Positions 16,083 through 25,236 of a stretch of DNA of 48,031 nt are shown here, piece by piece. The position numbers were made by a program, and so were the translations under genes. Position 1 is the first letter of the stretch; every line of letters begins with the position of its first letter. Location: the NCBI GenBank assembly GCA_022825885.1, contig JAJDVY010000028.1, positions 1-48,031 on the forward strand. The letters run 5' to 3'. The notes below the pieces were generated by a model. That model was not told where the DNA came from and made no database searches. It saw only the letters and a program-made list of their open reading frames with translations. The DNA is from Nitrospirales bacterium. GTDB lineage: Bacteria; Nitrospirota; Nitrospiria; Nitrospirales; UBA8639.

Positions 16083-16378
16083 GGTGGGAATTCGACGTCG
16101 CGGGGCGGCAGCCGCCCCGCTCCCGCTAGGGGGCCATGCCCCCTCGCGCCTCCGCTTCGCTCCGGTCACCCCATGAAGGGGGCGCACCCCCTTCAGAACC
16201 CCCGCTCGAACCGTACCCTCGTTCCCTGCCCGTTGAGCGGGTGGGATTCGAAGTCGCGCACCATACCCCGCCGCGCTCCCGCTAGGGGGCCACGCCCCCT
16301 CGCGCCTCCGCTTCGCTCCGGTCACCCCATGAAGGGGGCGCACCCCCTTCAGAACCCCCGTTCGAATCCCACCCTCTT
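16083..16378. repeat. 156-bp tandem repeat, two copies, with tRNA-like ends
   Basis: Two units offset by exactly 156 bp (about 16083-16221 and 16239-16378). The 87-bp cores at 16119-16205 and 16275-16361 differ at only about two positions. The second unit is bounded by perfect inverted 13-mers, GGTGGGATTCGAA at 16240-16252 and TTCGAATCCCACC at 16361-16373. The same 13-mer is the T-arm of the tRNA-Ser gene at 16446-16458. Internal stems (GGGGGCCATGCCCCC, GAAGGGGGCGCACCCCCTTC) make it highly structured. No gene is seen here. Confidence 0.75.
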
Positions 16379-16435
16379 CTCGAGGCTTTGGTTAACATTC
16401 TCGCTCCATGCTCAATTTAATCGCCCTTGACGTTG

Positions 16436-16525
<90 letters not shown>

Positions 16526-16546
16526 TCATGGGATGATGAGCCAGTT

Positions 16547-16575
16547 ATCTTAGCATGGGGCTTTCCGGGCAACAA
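16547..16575 (-). promoter_or_regulatory. Candidate promoter for tRNA-Ser
   Basis: On the minus strand, TTGTTG (16570-16575), a 17-bp spacer and TAAGAT (16547-16552). The predicted start is about 15 nt upstream of the mature tRNA. The spacing is ideal and the hexamers are moderate. Confidence 0.5.
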
Positions 16576-16604
16576 GGAACTGGAAGGCGTGGCGGTCGAG
16601 TTCC

Positions 16605-17420
16605 TCAAGTCCCCAAGGACTGACGTCGTTGAAATAATCGTTGTCGCCGGGACGACCCCGTCAGGGCCTTATAGAGATGGCCGCGGAAGAGCATCATCAC
16701 GACCGCGCCCACGGGCGTCAGACACAGAACCAGGACCATGGCCGTCGAGGAGGAAACTCCGAGATATTGGAACCACTGGCTGAACACGGCGAAGGGCAAG
16801 CCCAAGAGTTGAAAAAAATCCAAGCCGATCAGCCGGCCGCCCCGGCTCGATATCGAAAAGAAGAAGGACAACCCGAACGGCGCCAGGACCACGACCAGGG
16901 GCAAGAACCATTCAATCCAATTTTCCAGGACGAATTCATAACTGTCTTTGAGGATTTCAAGGGAGGCGCCGGCACGGCTCTGGTAAATCAGTTCGGGGAC
17001 GGGGTTGAGTAAAATAAACAGGAGCAGGAAGACGGCCGAAACGATCGCCGGCCCATACGGGTTGGCTTGCATGCCGAGTTCGAGAATTTGCAGGGGTACC
17101 CACACGATAAAGCCAATGGTGATCACGTCCCAAAAATAGCCGCCGGCCACGTCCCACAGGTCGCGCCACACCATGGGTCGCGCACCCATCACGGCCTGTT
17201 CGAGCAACCCCAAAAACGCCCCGACCACAAACGCGTTGGCCGCGCCGAGCAACAAGCCTCCGAGCATGCCGAGCCCCATGGCCAATCCGGTGGCCGCATA
17301 CATGACAGCGACCAGGATGATGACCGCCGGGACGAGCAACCAGTTTCTGGTCAGCGACCTCCAGGTCGCGAGGAAGGCTTGACGATACAGTTGAAGGGTC
17401 GCTGAGACGAACTCCGGCAT
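16605..17420 (-). CDS. Uncharacterised integral membrane protein
   Basis: 271 aa from the ATG at 17420 (MPEFVSATLQLYRQAFLATW). About six hydrophobic segments are visible, for example WLLVPAVIILVAVMYAATGL, LGGLLLGAANAFVVGAFLGL, VITIGFIVWVPLQIL, IVSAVFLLLFILLNPVPELIY, WFLPLVVVLAPFGLSFFFSI and STAMVLVLCLTPVGAVVMMLF. The C-terminus is basic. NPVPELIYQSRAGASLEILKDSYEFVLENWIEWF is the most conserved-looking stretch. A frame extension to 17504 would add 28 residues encoded by a palindromic repeat, so I reject it. I do not recognise a family with confidence; a small-molecule transporter or envelope protein would be a guess. Confidence 0.72.
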   Translation of the reverse strand: MPEFVSATLQLYRQAFLATWRSLTRNWLLVPAVIILVAVMYAATGLAMGLGMLGGLLLGAANAFVVGAFLGLLEQAVMGARPMVWRDLWDVAGGYFWDVITIGFIVWVPLQILELGMQANPYGPAIVSAVFLLLFILLNPVPELIYQSRAGASLEILKDSYEFVLENWIEWFLPLVVVLAPFGLSFFFSISSRGGRLIGLDFFQLLGLPFAVFSQWFQYLGVSSSTAMVLVLCLTPVGAVVMMLFRGHLYKALTGSSRRQRLFQRRQSLGT

Positions 17421-17445
17421 GAGTCGTCGTGCAAGTGAAAGACGA

Positions 17446-17733
17446 TTAGCCTGATGATCCCCGATTAGATCCCCGATCAAGTCGGGGACAAGCATCGGGG
17501 ACAAGCTTTTGCTTGAGGGCGAGAATTTCCTGCTGTTGGCGGTCCCGTTCCCGCTCGATCTTCTTCAACCGGCTGGGCCGGTCAAGGGTCCACCATTTCA
17601 CGCGATCTTTAAACGACACCGATTGGGGCGCCACGCTTTTGAGCGGCTCCTCTTGAAAATTGAACCCCTTGTGCGTCTCTCGCGTTTGGATGAACTGTTC
17701 GTAAATGTTCAGGTACAGTTTTTTGAGGTCCAT
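17446..17733 (-). CDS. Small uncharacterised protein with coiled coil and repeat-derived tail
   Basis: 95 aa from the ATG at 17733 (MDLKKLYLNIYEQFIQTRET). Mixed aromatic and charged N-terminus with VKWWTLDRPSRLKKIERERDRQQQEILALKQKL, which should form a coiled coil at about residues 60-80. The last 15 or so residues (DACPRLDRGSNRGSSG) are encoded by a copy of the dispersed palindromic repeat (17456-17515), so the original C-terminus may have been replaced. Function is unknown. It lies 25 bp upstream of the membrane-protein gene on the same strand and may be co-transcribed with it. Confidence 0.55.
   Translation of the reverse strand: MDLKKLYLNIYEQFIQTRETHKGFNFQEEPLKSVAPQSVSFKDRVKWWTLDRPSRLKKIERERDRQQQEILALKQKLVPDACPRLDRGSNRGSSG
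17456..17515. repeat. Dispersed palindromic repeat, partial copies
   Basis: ATCCCCGATTAGATCCCCGA is followed by TCAAGTCGGGGACAAGCATCGGGGACAAGC: several ATCCCCGA and TCGGGGA half units of the MITE-like family. It overlaps the 3' end of the small gene at 17446-17733. Confidence 0.5.
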
Positions 17734-17822
17734 CCCAAGCACCATAGCCTACTCCACCGGATTCTGGCAAGAAGGGGCGGGCTTGGGACGTCCACCCGGC
17801 GTTCATGATGACCGCGCAGGCG

Positions 17823-17852
17823 TTGACACCTCACGCACCGTATGGGTAAATA
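17823..17852 (+). promoter_or_regulatory. Promoter for tRNA-Leu and probably tig
   Basis: Consensus TTGACA at 17823-17828, an 18-bp spacer and TAAATA at 17847-17852. It lies about 85 bp upstream of the mature tRNA-Leu on the same strand, with trigger factor beginning 36 bp after the tRNA. Confidence 0.55.
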
Positions 17853-17936
17853 GCGGAAACGGGGAACCCTGTTGCCTTTTCGGCTCCAGCCGCCCGGTTT
17901 CGAGTACTCCCGGGGAAAAGACAGCGATTCAGGGAC

Positions 17937-18019
17937 GCGAGAGTGGCGGAACTGGCAGACGCGCGAGACTTAGGATCTCGTGGGAGACCGTGGGGGTTCA
18001 AATCCCCCCTCTCGCACCA
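17937..18019 (+). tRNA. tRNA-Leu(UAG), CCA encoded
   Basis: An 83-nt class II tRNA. The acceptor stem GCGAGAG pairs with CTCTCGC, discriminator A and encoded CCA at 18017-18019. The anticodon stem is CGAGA/TCTCG with loop CTTAGGA, giving anticodon TAG, which reads CUA and other CUN codons. D-arm TGGCGGAACTGGCAGACG is typical of leucine tRNA, and the T-arm is GGGGGTTCAAATCCCCC. Confidence 0.96.
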
Positions 18020-18054
18020 TTCCCCGCGACCTTTCATCAACGAACGGAACCAAC

Positions 18055-19380
18055 ATGAAATTGGAAGTCACGGAACTGGGACCGGTTAAACGTGCGATTA
18101 AAATCGAAGTGCCGGAAGACGTCGTCAACCGGGAATTCGACCGGGTGTATACCGATCTGAAACGCCAGGTGCGCGTCCCGGGCTTCCGGCCCGGCAAGGC
18201 GCCCGTCGCCATGTTGGAGAAACGCTACGCGAAGGCCGTCGAACAGGATGTCATTCAGCGCCTGGTCCCGACTTATTACCAGAAGGCGATTCAAGAAACC
18301 GGCGTGGCCCCCGTGCTGGTCGAAATCTCTCCCATGGAGCGCATGAAAGCCCACCGCAACACGTCGCTGACCTTTACCGCCACCGTCGAAATCAAGCCGC
18401 CGATTGAATTACGCGATTATCGTCCACCCAATCCGATTTCTCTGAAGCCCGATTCCCGGGCGATTACCGACCAGGACGTGGATAACGCCTTGGAACGATT
18501 CCGGGAAAACCAGTCACGGCTGGAGGCCGCCCCTTCCGGCACCGCCCTGGCTGAGGACCTGTATGCCGTCGTGACGATAGAAGGCGTTGTGGATGGCGCG
18601 CCGGTGGAAGGGTCGAAAAAAGAAGGCCACCTCCACAAGGTGGGATCCCGGGAACCCGTGCTGGGTCTCACCATCGACGACGTGCTGGTGGCGAAACAGG
18701 AAGGGGACCGCGCGGAAATCCAGCAGGAATATACCGCCACGCATCCGGATGCCCGGCTGGCCGGCAAAGTGGTGACGTTTCACGTCTCTATCCTTGGCGT
18801 AAAACAAAAAATTCTCCCGCCGTTGGATGACGAATTTGCCAAAGATTGCGGGGAATATGACACCCTCGAGGCGCTCAAAGACACGATTCGTTCCGAATTG
18901 GAGTCGGTCCTCAAACGGTCCGTCGAAGAAGGCTACAAGGATCAGATTATGGAACGGCTGTTGGAAATGCATCACTTCGACCTCCCCGAGACCCTGGTCG
19001 AACGTGAAATTCGCACACTGGTCCGGCAACGCCTCATGGAAGAGCAACGAAAAAGGGGCGGCAAGTTCTCGATGGACGACCAAATCCAGATGGAAGAGGA
19101 AGCGAAACGCCTCCAACAGGAAGTGGCACCGGGAGCGCAGAAACGGGTCAAGCTCGGATTGGTGTTGGAGGCCATCGCGGACAAGGAAGGGATTTCCGTC
19201 AGTGAACAGGAGATCGAGACGGAATTCACCAAACTCGCCAAGGGCCTTCAAGTTCCACTGGAAGACATCCAAAAGATGGTGGAATCCGGAGGGGAAAGTT
19301 CACGTCAGGAGTTCGAGGATCGCATCCGGGCCGAGAAAGCGCTTCAATTAGTCTACCAGTTTTCGGTGATTCAAGGGTAA
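18055..19380 (+). CDS. tig: Trigger factor
   Basis: Ribosome-associated chaperone and peptidyl-prolyl isomerase, 441 aa from the ATG at 18055. The N-terminal ribosome-binding domain carries the signature VPGFRPGKAPVAMLEKRY (about residues 41-60; the loop contacts protein L23). The PPIase domain is at about 155-240 (DLYAVVTIEGVVDG...). The helical C-terminal substrate cradle includes LPETLVEREIRTLVRQRL. Upstream in-frame codons extend into tRNA-Leu and are rejected. The order tig-clpP-clpX is the common bacterial arrangement coupling folding and proteolysis. Confidence 0.97.
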   Translation: MKLEVTELGPVKRAIKIEVPEDVVNREFDRVYTDLKRQVRVPGFRPGKAPVAMLEKRYAKAVEQDVIQRLVPTYYQKAIQETGVAPVLVEISPMERMKAHRNTSLTFTATVEIKPPIELRDYRPPNPISLKPDSRAITDQDVDNALERFRENQSRLEAAPSGTALAEDLYAVVTIEGVVDGAPVEGSKKEGHLHKVGSREPVLGLTIDDVLVAKQEGDRAEIQQEYTATHPDARLAGKVVTFHVSILGVKQKILPPLDDEFAKDCGEYDTLEALKDTIRSELESVLKRSVEEGYKDQIMERLLEMHHFDLPETLVEREIRTLVRQRLMEEQRKRGGKFSMDDQIQMEEEAKRLQQEVAPGAQKRVKLGLVLEAIADKEGISVSEQEIETEFTKLAKGLQVPLEDIQKMVESGGESSRQEFEDRIRAEKALQLVYQFSVIQG

Positions 19381-19422
19381 GGCGCTCCGCAAACCCGTTT
19401 GGCACAGAAAGGGTACAACCGT

Positions 19423-20034
19423 ATGTTAATTCCAATGGTTATTGAGAGTACGAACCGGGGCGAACGGGCCTATGATATCTACTCCCGCCTGTTGAAAGAT
19501 CGCATTATCTTTCTCGGCGCGCCCATTGACGACGTCTTCTCCAACCTCATCATTGCGCAACTGTTGTTCCTGGAAGCCGAAGATCCTGAAAAAGACATCA
19601 ACCTCTATATTAATTCCCCGGGCGGGAGCGTGACCGCGGGCCTGGGTATTTACGACACCATGCAATACGTCAAGCCTCCGATTACGACCATCTGTTTGGG
19701 TCAGGCCGCCAGTATGGGCGCCCTGCTCCTGGCCGCGGGCACAAAAGGCAAACGGTACGCCCTGCCCAACGCCCGCGTGATGATCCACCAACCGATGGGA
19801 GGATTTCAGGGACAGGCGACGGAGATTGACATTCACGCTCGCGAGATTCTGAAAATTCGCGAGCGCCTCAATCAGATCATGGCGGAACACACGGGCCAGT
19901 CGTTGGAGAAAATCAGCCAGGATACCGAGCGGGATTATTTCATGTCAGGCACGGAAGCCAGGGACTACGGCCTCATCGATGAAGTCATTGTCAGAGCGTC
20001 GGAAAAGGAGACGGCAAGCTCGAACGGCGCCTGA
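19423..20034 (+). CDS. clpP: ATP-dependent Clp protease proteolytic subunit
   Basis: A 203-aa serine peptidase that forms the tetradecameric barrel served by ClpX. The catalytic triad falls at the classical positions counted from the ATG at 19423: Ser97 in [14 protein letters not shown], His122 in [10 protein letters not shown] and Asp171 in TERDYFMSG. The [18 protein letters not shown] oxyanion and substrate strand is present. The short N-terminus ([20 protein letters not shown]) starts directly with the axial-loop segment and has little propeptide. An in-frame TTG at 19399 is less likely. Confidence 0.98.
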   Translation: MLIPMVIESTNRGERAYDIYSRLLKDRIIFLGAPIDDVFSNLIIAQLLFLEAEDPEKDINLYINSPGGSVTAGLGIYDTMQYVKPPITTICLGQAASMGALLLAAGTKGKRYALPNARVMIHQPMGGFQGQATEIDIHAREILKIRERLNQIMAEHTGQSLEKISQDTERDYFMSGTEARDYGLIDEVIVRASEKETASSNGA

Positions 20035-20053
20035 CCCTGAACGCCGATCACCC

Positions 20054-21313
20054 ATGGCCAAACCACTCAAATCGGACGAGAATCTTCGGTGTTCGTTCTG
20101 CGGGAAAAGCCGCGATCAAGTGCGCAAACTGATCGCGGGCCCCACCGTGTACATCTGTGACGAATGCGTGGGCCTCTGCAACGAAATCATGGCCGAGGAA
20201 TGGCAAGAGGCCAAAGAAGCCCTTTCCTCTAAACTTCGCAAGCCCGCCGAGATCAACCGCCACCTGGATCAATACATCATCGACCAGGCCCGCGCAAAAA
20301 AGATTCTCTCGGTCGCCGTTCACAATCACTACAAACGCATTGCCGTGAATGAAACCGGTGACGTCGAGCTCCAAAAGGGCAACATCCTGATGATCGGACC
20401 GACGGGAACCGGGAAAACCCTATTGGCTCAAACCCTGGCCGATTACCTGGACGTCCCGTTTACCCTGGCTGATGCCACCACCTTGACCGAAGCGGGGTAC
20501 GTCGGTGAGGACGTCGAGAACATTATTCTGAAACTCCTGCAAGCCGCAGACTATGAAGTGGAACGCGCCGAGCGCGGCATCATTTATATCGACGAGATCG
20601 ACAAGATCACGCGGAAGGCCGATAGCCCCTCCATTACCCGCGACGTGTCGGGGGAAGGCGTGCAACAGGCCCTGCTGAAACTCATCGAAGGCACCGTGGC
20701 CAATGTGCCCCCGCAAGGCGGACGGAAACATCCCCATCAGGAGTTCATCCAAGTGGATACCAAAAATATCCTGGTCATTTGTGGCGGGGCATTTGTCGGG
20801 CTTGAACCCATTATCGAACGACGCCTGAATCGAAACCGCATGGGCTTCAAATCGGACCGTTCCGCCTCACCGCAGGAACGCTCCGCTTCCCTGTTGGCCC
20901 GGATCCAACCGGAAGACTTGCTGCAATACGGATTGATCCCCGAATTCATCGGGCGATTGCCGGTGGTGACCACGCTTGAAGAGTTGGATGAAAAAGCATT
21001 GGTCCGGATTTTGACCGAACCCAAGAATGCCTTAACCAAGCAGTATCAAAAGCTCTTGTCCTTCGACAACGTGAAACTGAAATTTACGGATGGGGCCCTT
21101 CATGCCGTTGCCAGAAAAGCCTATGCGCAAAAAACCGGAGCCCGCGGGCTTCGCGCGATCATGGAAGACGTCATGCTTGATATTATGTACGAGATCCCCT
21201 CGCAAACCGGGATCAAGGAAGTGGCGATCACAGAAGACGTGATTCTCAAGAAGGGCGAGCCGTTCAAATTTTTTGAGCCGTCACCACGCATGAAGCCCGC
21301 CGTGGGCTCGTAA
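20054..21313 (+). CDS. clpX: Clp protease ATP-binding subunit ClpX
   Basis: AAA+ unfoldase, 419 aa from the ATG at 20054. The N-terminal zinc-binding domain has Cys13, Cys16, Cys35 and Cys38 (CSFCGKS...CDECVGLC). Walker A is GPTGTGKT, the pore-1 loop GYVGEDVE, Walker [11 protein letters not shown] and the RKH loop GGRKHPH. The IGF loop region for ClpP docking should lie around residue 270 ([10 protein letters not shown]), where Gly-Phe is kept but the preceding Ile is Met in this reading. The C-terminal small AAA domain includes [20 protein letters not shown]. It starts 19 bp after clpP. Confidence 0.98.
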   Translation: MAKPLKSDENLRCSFCGKSRDQVRKLIAGPTVYICDECVGLCNEIMAEEWQEAKEALSSKLRKPAEINRHLDQYIIDQARAKKILSVAVHNHYKRIAVNETGDVELQKGNILMIGPTGTGKTLLAQTLADYLDVPFTLADATTLTEAGYVGEDVENIILKLLQAADYEVERAERGIIYIDEIDKITRKADSPSITRDVSGEGVQQALLKLIEGTVANVPPQGGRKHPHQEFIQVDTKNILVICGGAFVGLEPIIERRLNRNRMGFKSDRSASPQERSASLLARIQPEDLLQYGLIPEFIGRLPVVTTLEELDEKALVRILTEPKNALTKQYQKLLSFDNVKLKFTDGALHAVARKAYAQKTGARGLRAIMEDVMLDIMYEIPSQTGIKEVAITEDVILKKGEPFKFFEPSPRMKPAVGS

Positions 21314-21408
21314 CGAAGGACTCGCTGCCATCCCGGCCGGCGCAGGGCTTGACGCTCACGGTGGCAACCTCCGCACCGATACCACGTGGCCCACGCCGCG
21401 TCCCCCCG

Positions 21409-24066
21409 TCACGCGCCGAAGCTGCGCGCGACGTTCTTTTTCCCGTCCCGTTTCTTCTTGCCGCCGCCGTTCACGTCGCTCTTGCGCGGGGCGAACTCGA
21501 AGCCCAATTTCCCGGAACCGGCATCGAGCGTGAGATGGGCCGCAAACTTGCGTCTGTTCTTCTTTGACACGAAACCCTGTAGGAGATCGGTCTTCCCTTT
21601 TTCCAGCAATTGTCGCGCTTCACCCGCATCGATCGGGCGATTCAGGATCTGCCGGCTGATTCTGAAATCGCAAGCCGGTTGGCCACCGAGCCCGTTGCGA
21701 CAAACGTACCGTCTCGGCGTATCCAGGACCTGCGCTTCGCATTTCGGGCAGGGTCCGACCTGGTCGGAGGTCTGCGGATCAACGTCGTCTTCCCCGGCGG
21801 TGTCGCCGAAATCAAACGCCGCGGTGAAATCGTCCTTGATGATCAACTCCGCGGAAAATTCCCGGCCGAGACGGCTGCGGAACCCGTTCAGCGGGCCGAG
21901 TCGCCGGTCACGCAACAGGACGGTGACCTCGTTGGGCGACAACTCCCGACCGGCGATGGATTTCCAGATCGCAAAACCACAGGTTTCGCATACGAACTTG
22001 CGATAGTTCTCCCGCACCGTCCCCGTCCCACACTTGGGACAAGGCACGTCGAGCACGACGTATTCATCGTCAATCTGGTCAACGTTGCACTGCCGGGCGG
22101 CCTCGACGATATCTTCGGTCATTCTGCGAATGTGCCGCATAAATTCCTCGGAGGAGAACTGGTCGCTTTCAATCTGCTTCAGCTTCTTCTCCCACTCGCC
22201 GGTCAACTCAGCCGTGGTCAATTCGTCAATCTTGAGGGCGCGCAACAACCTGAGGAGCGTCGTGGCCTTGGCCGTCGGGATCAATTCACGGGCGTCCCGC
22301 AGGATGTACCGGTTGCGGATCAACTCCTCGATGATCGCCGCGCGCGTCGCGGGCGTCCCGAGACCGCGACCCTGCAGGGCTTCCCGCAACTCATCGTCCT
22401 CCATCAGTTTGCCCGCGCCTTCCATCGCGGACAACAACGTTGCCTCGTTGTAGCGCGGCGGGGCCTTGGTGTGCTTCTCCTCCATGCCGACGTCGACCGT
22501 CCTAGCCGTTTCGGGGTCGGCGGCACCCGAGAGCGGCGGTAACGTCTCGTTGCTTTCCTTGCGCCCCATGACCTGCAACCAGCCGCTCTCGATCAGCACC
22601 CGCCCTCGGGTCTCAAAGGTCTGCTCTTCAACGACGGTACGGCGCACCGTGTTCTCGAAACGGGCCGGTGGGTAGAATGCCGCGATGAACGAGCGCGTGA
22701 CCAGTTCATAGACGCGACGTTCCTGTTCCTTCAGTTTGCCCGGCACTTCCCCGGTCGGAATGATGGCAAAGTGGTCGGACACCTGGGCGTTGTTGAAGAT
22801 GCGCTTGTTGTTGCCGTTGATGTAGTTCTTGTGAAGGACCTGTTTGGCCCAGTGGCTGATCGGCCGGTCGCCTTCGCCGTCCGGCGAAAGGGCATCCGCG
22901 CCGGGGGTGGAGGCACTCAGCGATTGCATAATGGTTCTGGCCGTCTCCGGGTAATCCTCGGGCAACGTCCGCGAATCGGTGCGCGGGTAGGTCAGGACCT
23001 TATGGCGTTCGTACAGCGCCTGCGCGATGCCCAGTGTGGCCTTCGCCGAAAACCCGAACCGCCGGTTCGCTTCACGCTGGAGTGAGGTGAGGTCGAACAG
23101 CATCGGCGGTTGCTGGCTCGACGGCTTCGTGGTTTCGGACACGCGACCTTCGCGATTCGCACATTGCGCCACGATCGCTTCGGCCCGGGTCTTGTCCCAG
23201 ATGCGCTCGGGCTTTGCGGTGCCGTGCTGATCCTTGGCCGCACCTTGCGCGGCGCCCTGCTTCGCCCGGGTCTGCAACTGCGGGTCCACCCAGTACCCTT
23301 CGTACCGGCCGGAGGGAATCGCGAAGGTGGCCTTGACCTCCCAATACTCACGAGGCTCGAAGTGTTGAATGTCTTTCTCGCGGTCGACCAGGATCGCCAG
23401 CGTCGGCGTTTGCACCCGCCCCACCGTGGTCAGGGAAAAGCCTCCGCCGCTTGAATTCAGCGCGGTCATGGCCCGGGTGGCATTGATCCCGATCAGCCAG
23501 TCGGACTCCGACCGGCACACCGCGGCGCGCTGGAGGGGCAACAATTTCTCGCCGTCACGCAGACGCGCAAAGCCCTCGCGTATCGCCTGCGGGGTCATGG
23601 ATTGCAACCACAGGCGCTGCACCGGCTTGACCCCCTTGAAATGGCGGACCAGGTAATGAAAAATCAGTTCGCCTTCGCGTCCGGCGTCGCAGGCGTTGAT
23701 GACCCTGTCAATATCCTTGCGCGCGTACAGTTTCTTGATCAGTTTGAGTTGTGATTCATTCTTCTGGATCGGTTTGAGTTCAAAGTAATCGGGAATCACC
23801 GGGAGGTTGGCCAGCGCCCACTTCCCGCGCTCGACTTCGACGCCTTCGGGGGCAACCAGTTCGAGCATGTGACCGACCGCCGAAGTCACGACGTGGTCCG
23901 GCCCCTCAAAGAAGTTTTTTTCGTTTTGGAAACCACCGAGTGCCTTGGTGATGTCGCGGGCGACCGAGGGCTTCTCGGTAATGATCAAGGCCTTGCTGAC
24001 CCCTTCGGCGGCGCGGGAGCGAGCCTTTTTTTTCGTGGACGCAGTGGACGACGTACGGGAAGGCAT
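21409..24066 (-). CDS. topB: DNA topoisomerase III
   Basis: Type IA topoisomerase, 885 aa. Toprim domain: ALIITEKPSVARDITKAL at the start and INACDAGREGELIFHYL near residue 130. The catalytic Tyr is in LTYPRTDSRTL (about residue 360), the Topo III form of the motif; Topo I has Met-Arg. The C-terminal part has a four-Cys motif (CPKCGTG...CETCG) and a second one (CPKCEAQ...), each followed by topoisomerase C-terminal repeats, then a Lys-rich tail (GGGKKKRDGKK). The N-terminus is short and basic. The ATG at 24066 overlaps the dprA stop by one base (TGATG); an in-frame TTG two codons earlier is less likely. It should resolve single-strand catenanes and recombination intermediates. It lies where topA is found in some related lineages. 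Confidence 0.93.
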   Translation of the reverse strand: MPSRTSSTASTKKKARSRAAEGVSKALIITEKPSVARDITKALGGFQNEKNFFEGPDHVVTSAVGHMLELVAPEGVEVERGKWALANLPVIPDYFELKPIQKNESQLKLIKKLYARKDIDRVINACDAGREGELIFHYLVRHFKGVKPVQRLWLQSMTPQAIREGFARLRDGEKLLPLQRAAVCRSESDWLIGINATRAMTALNSSGGGFSLTTVGRVQTPTLAILVDREKDIQHFEPREYWEVKATFAIPSGRYEGYWVDPQLQTRAKQGAAQGAAKDQHGTAKPERIWDKTRAEAIVAQCANREGRVSETTKPSSQQPPMLFDLTSLQREANRRFGFSAKATLGIAQALYERHKVLTYPRTDSRTLPEDYPETARTIMQSLSASTPGADALSPDGEGDRPISHWAKQVLHKNYINGNNKRIFNNAQVSDHFAIIPTGEVPGKLKEQERRVYELVTRSFIAAFYPPARFENTVRRTVVEEQTFETRGRVLIESGWLQVMGRKESNETLPPLSGAADPETARTVDVGMEEKHTKAPPRYNEATLLSAMEGAGKLMEDDELREALQGRGLGTPATRAAIIEELIRNRYILRDARELIPTAKATTLLRLLRALKIDELTTAELTGEWEKKLKQIESDQFSSEEFMRHIRRMTEDIVEAARQCNVDQIDDEYVVLDVPCPKCGTGTVRENYRKFVCETCGFAIWKSIAGRELSPNEVTVLLRDRRLGPLNGFRSRLGREFSAELIIKDDFTAAFDFGDTAGEDDVDPQTSDQVGPCPKCEAQVLDTPRRYVCRNGLGGQPACDFRISRQILNRPIDAGEARQLLEKGKTDLLQGFVSKKNRRKFAAHLTLDAGSGKLGFEFAPRKSDVNGGGKKKRDGKKNVARSFGA

Positions 24067-25187
24067 CAGCAAGACATCCTGATATAACAGGAACCGGGCA
24101 CCTGTCGAATACAGCCCCGTAACTCCAGGCTGAGCAGGAGACTCATCACCTCGGCCCGGTCAAACGGCGCTTCCGCCAACACCTCGTCTATCGACACGGG
24201 GTCCTCATGCAAAAGAGACAGCACGCGCTGTTCCTTGGCGGTAAAGCCGGGAGAGGCCGTTTCCTGAAAATCGGCATTCTTTACTCGATCGCGTAAGGGT
24301 CCGTCAAGTTGGGGAAGCAACTCTTCAACGACGTCTCGCGCATCTTCAACGAGTTTGGCTCCTTGTTTGATGAGTCCATGAGCTCCGCGATGTTTCCCGT
24401 GTTTGACGGCACCCGGAATGGCAAACACCTCGCGGTTCTGCTCGAGCGCAAATCGTGCCGTGAGTAACGCGCCACTTTTTTGAGTGGCTTCTGAGACGAT
24501 CACGCCTAACGACAACCCGCTGATAATCCGATTGCGACGAGGGAAGTGGTACGGCAGCGGCGGGGACCCGAGCGGCAATTCCGATACCACGGCGCCGTGG
24601 TCTTCAATGTCCCGTCGTAATTGTTGATGTTCGGGGGGATAGGTTCGATCCACGCCACATCCCACGACGGCTATCGTCTTGGCCTTGGCCGCCAGCGCAC
24701 CCCGATGGGCTGCCGCGTCGATTCCTCTTGCCAACCCGCTCACGATCGTCAACCCCATGGCTGCCAATTGTTGACTGAGTTCTTGCGTCATGAGCGCACC
24801 CGCCGGCGTGGCTTTTCTTGAGCCCACAATCGCAACGGCATGATCGTCGCAGGAGGGCAACGAGCCGCGCACGTAAAGCAGGGGCGGCGGGTCGGGGATC
24901 ATCGCCAGCCGGCGAGGATAGGCGGCATCCAGAATCGTGACGATCCCACTCTCGCCCTTTTCGAGCAGCCGCATTTCCTTGCGAACGCGTTCCACGACGC
25001 GCGGCTCCGGCTCTCTTCGCAATGCGGTCACAACGGAAGGCCGCAACCCGGCCACGTGCCGCAACTCGGACGCCGAAGCGGACAACACCTCCTTCGGCCC
25101 GCCAAAATGTCGAATGAGCGTACAGATCGTCCCGTCACTGACGCCTTTCACTGACCGTAAGATCAGCCACGCTTCCAGCCGTTCCAT
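24066..25187 (-). CDS. dprA: DNA-processing protein DprA
   Basis: 373 aa. DprA binds incoming single-stranded DNA during natural transformation and loads RecA. An N-terminal helix-hairpin-helix/SAM-like region (about 1-75) is followed by the Rossmann core with AIVGSRKATPAG, TIVSGLARGIDAAAHRGAL, VVGCGVDRTYPPEH, FPRRNRIISGLS and SGALLTARFALEQNREVFAIPG. All are standard DprA motifs. A C-terminal winged helix (about 305-373) follows. Its stop overlaps the topB start. Upstream is rng at a 49-bp gap. Presence alone does not prove competence; no com genes are visible here. Confidence 0.96.
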   Translation of the reverse strand: MERLEAWLILRSVKGVSDGTICTLIRHFGGPKEVLSASASELRHVAGLRPSVVTALRREPEPRVVERVRKEMRLLEKGESGIVTILDAAYPRRLAMIPDPPPLLYVRGSLPSCDDHAVAIVGSRKATPAGALMTQELSQQLAAMGLTIVSGLARGIDAAAHRGALAAKAKTIAVVGCGVDRTYPPEHQQLRRDIEDHGAVVSELPLGSPPLPYHFPRRNRIISGLSLGVIVSEATQKSGALLTARFALEQNREVFAIPGAVKHGKHRGAHGLIKQGAKLVEDARDVVEELLPQLDGPLRDRVKNADFQETASPGFTAKEQRVLSLLHEDPVSIDEVLAEAPFDRAEVMSLLLSLELRGCIRQVPGSCYIRMSC

Positions 25188-25236
25188 GGATCAGCAGAAT
25201 CGCACACAAGACGTGGATGGGATGGGCATCGGTCGG

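Noticed and set aside
16083-16378. CRISPR array or a coding duplication
   Set aside because: Only two 156-bp copies, no spacer variation and no sensible protein; better explained as a structured tandem repeat.
17421-17504. Longer N-terminus for the membrane protein at 16605-17420
   Set aside because: The added residues are encoded by a dispersed palindromic repeat and look unnatural.
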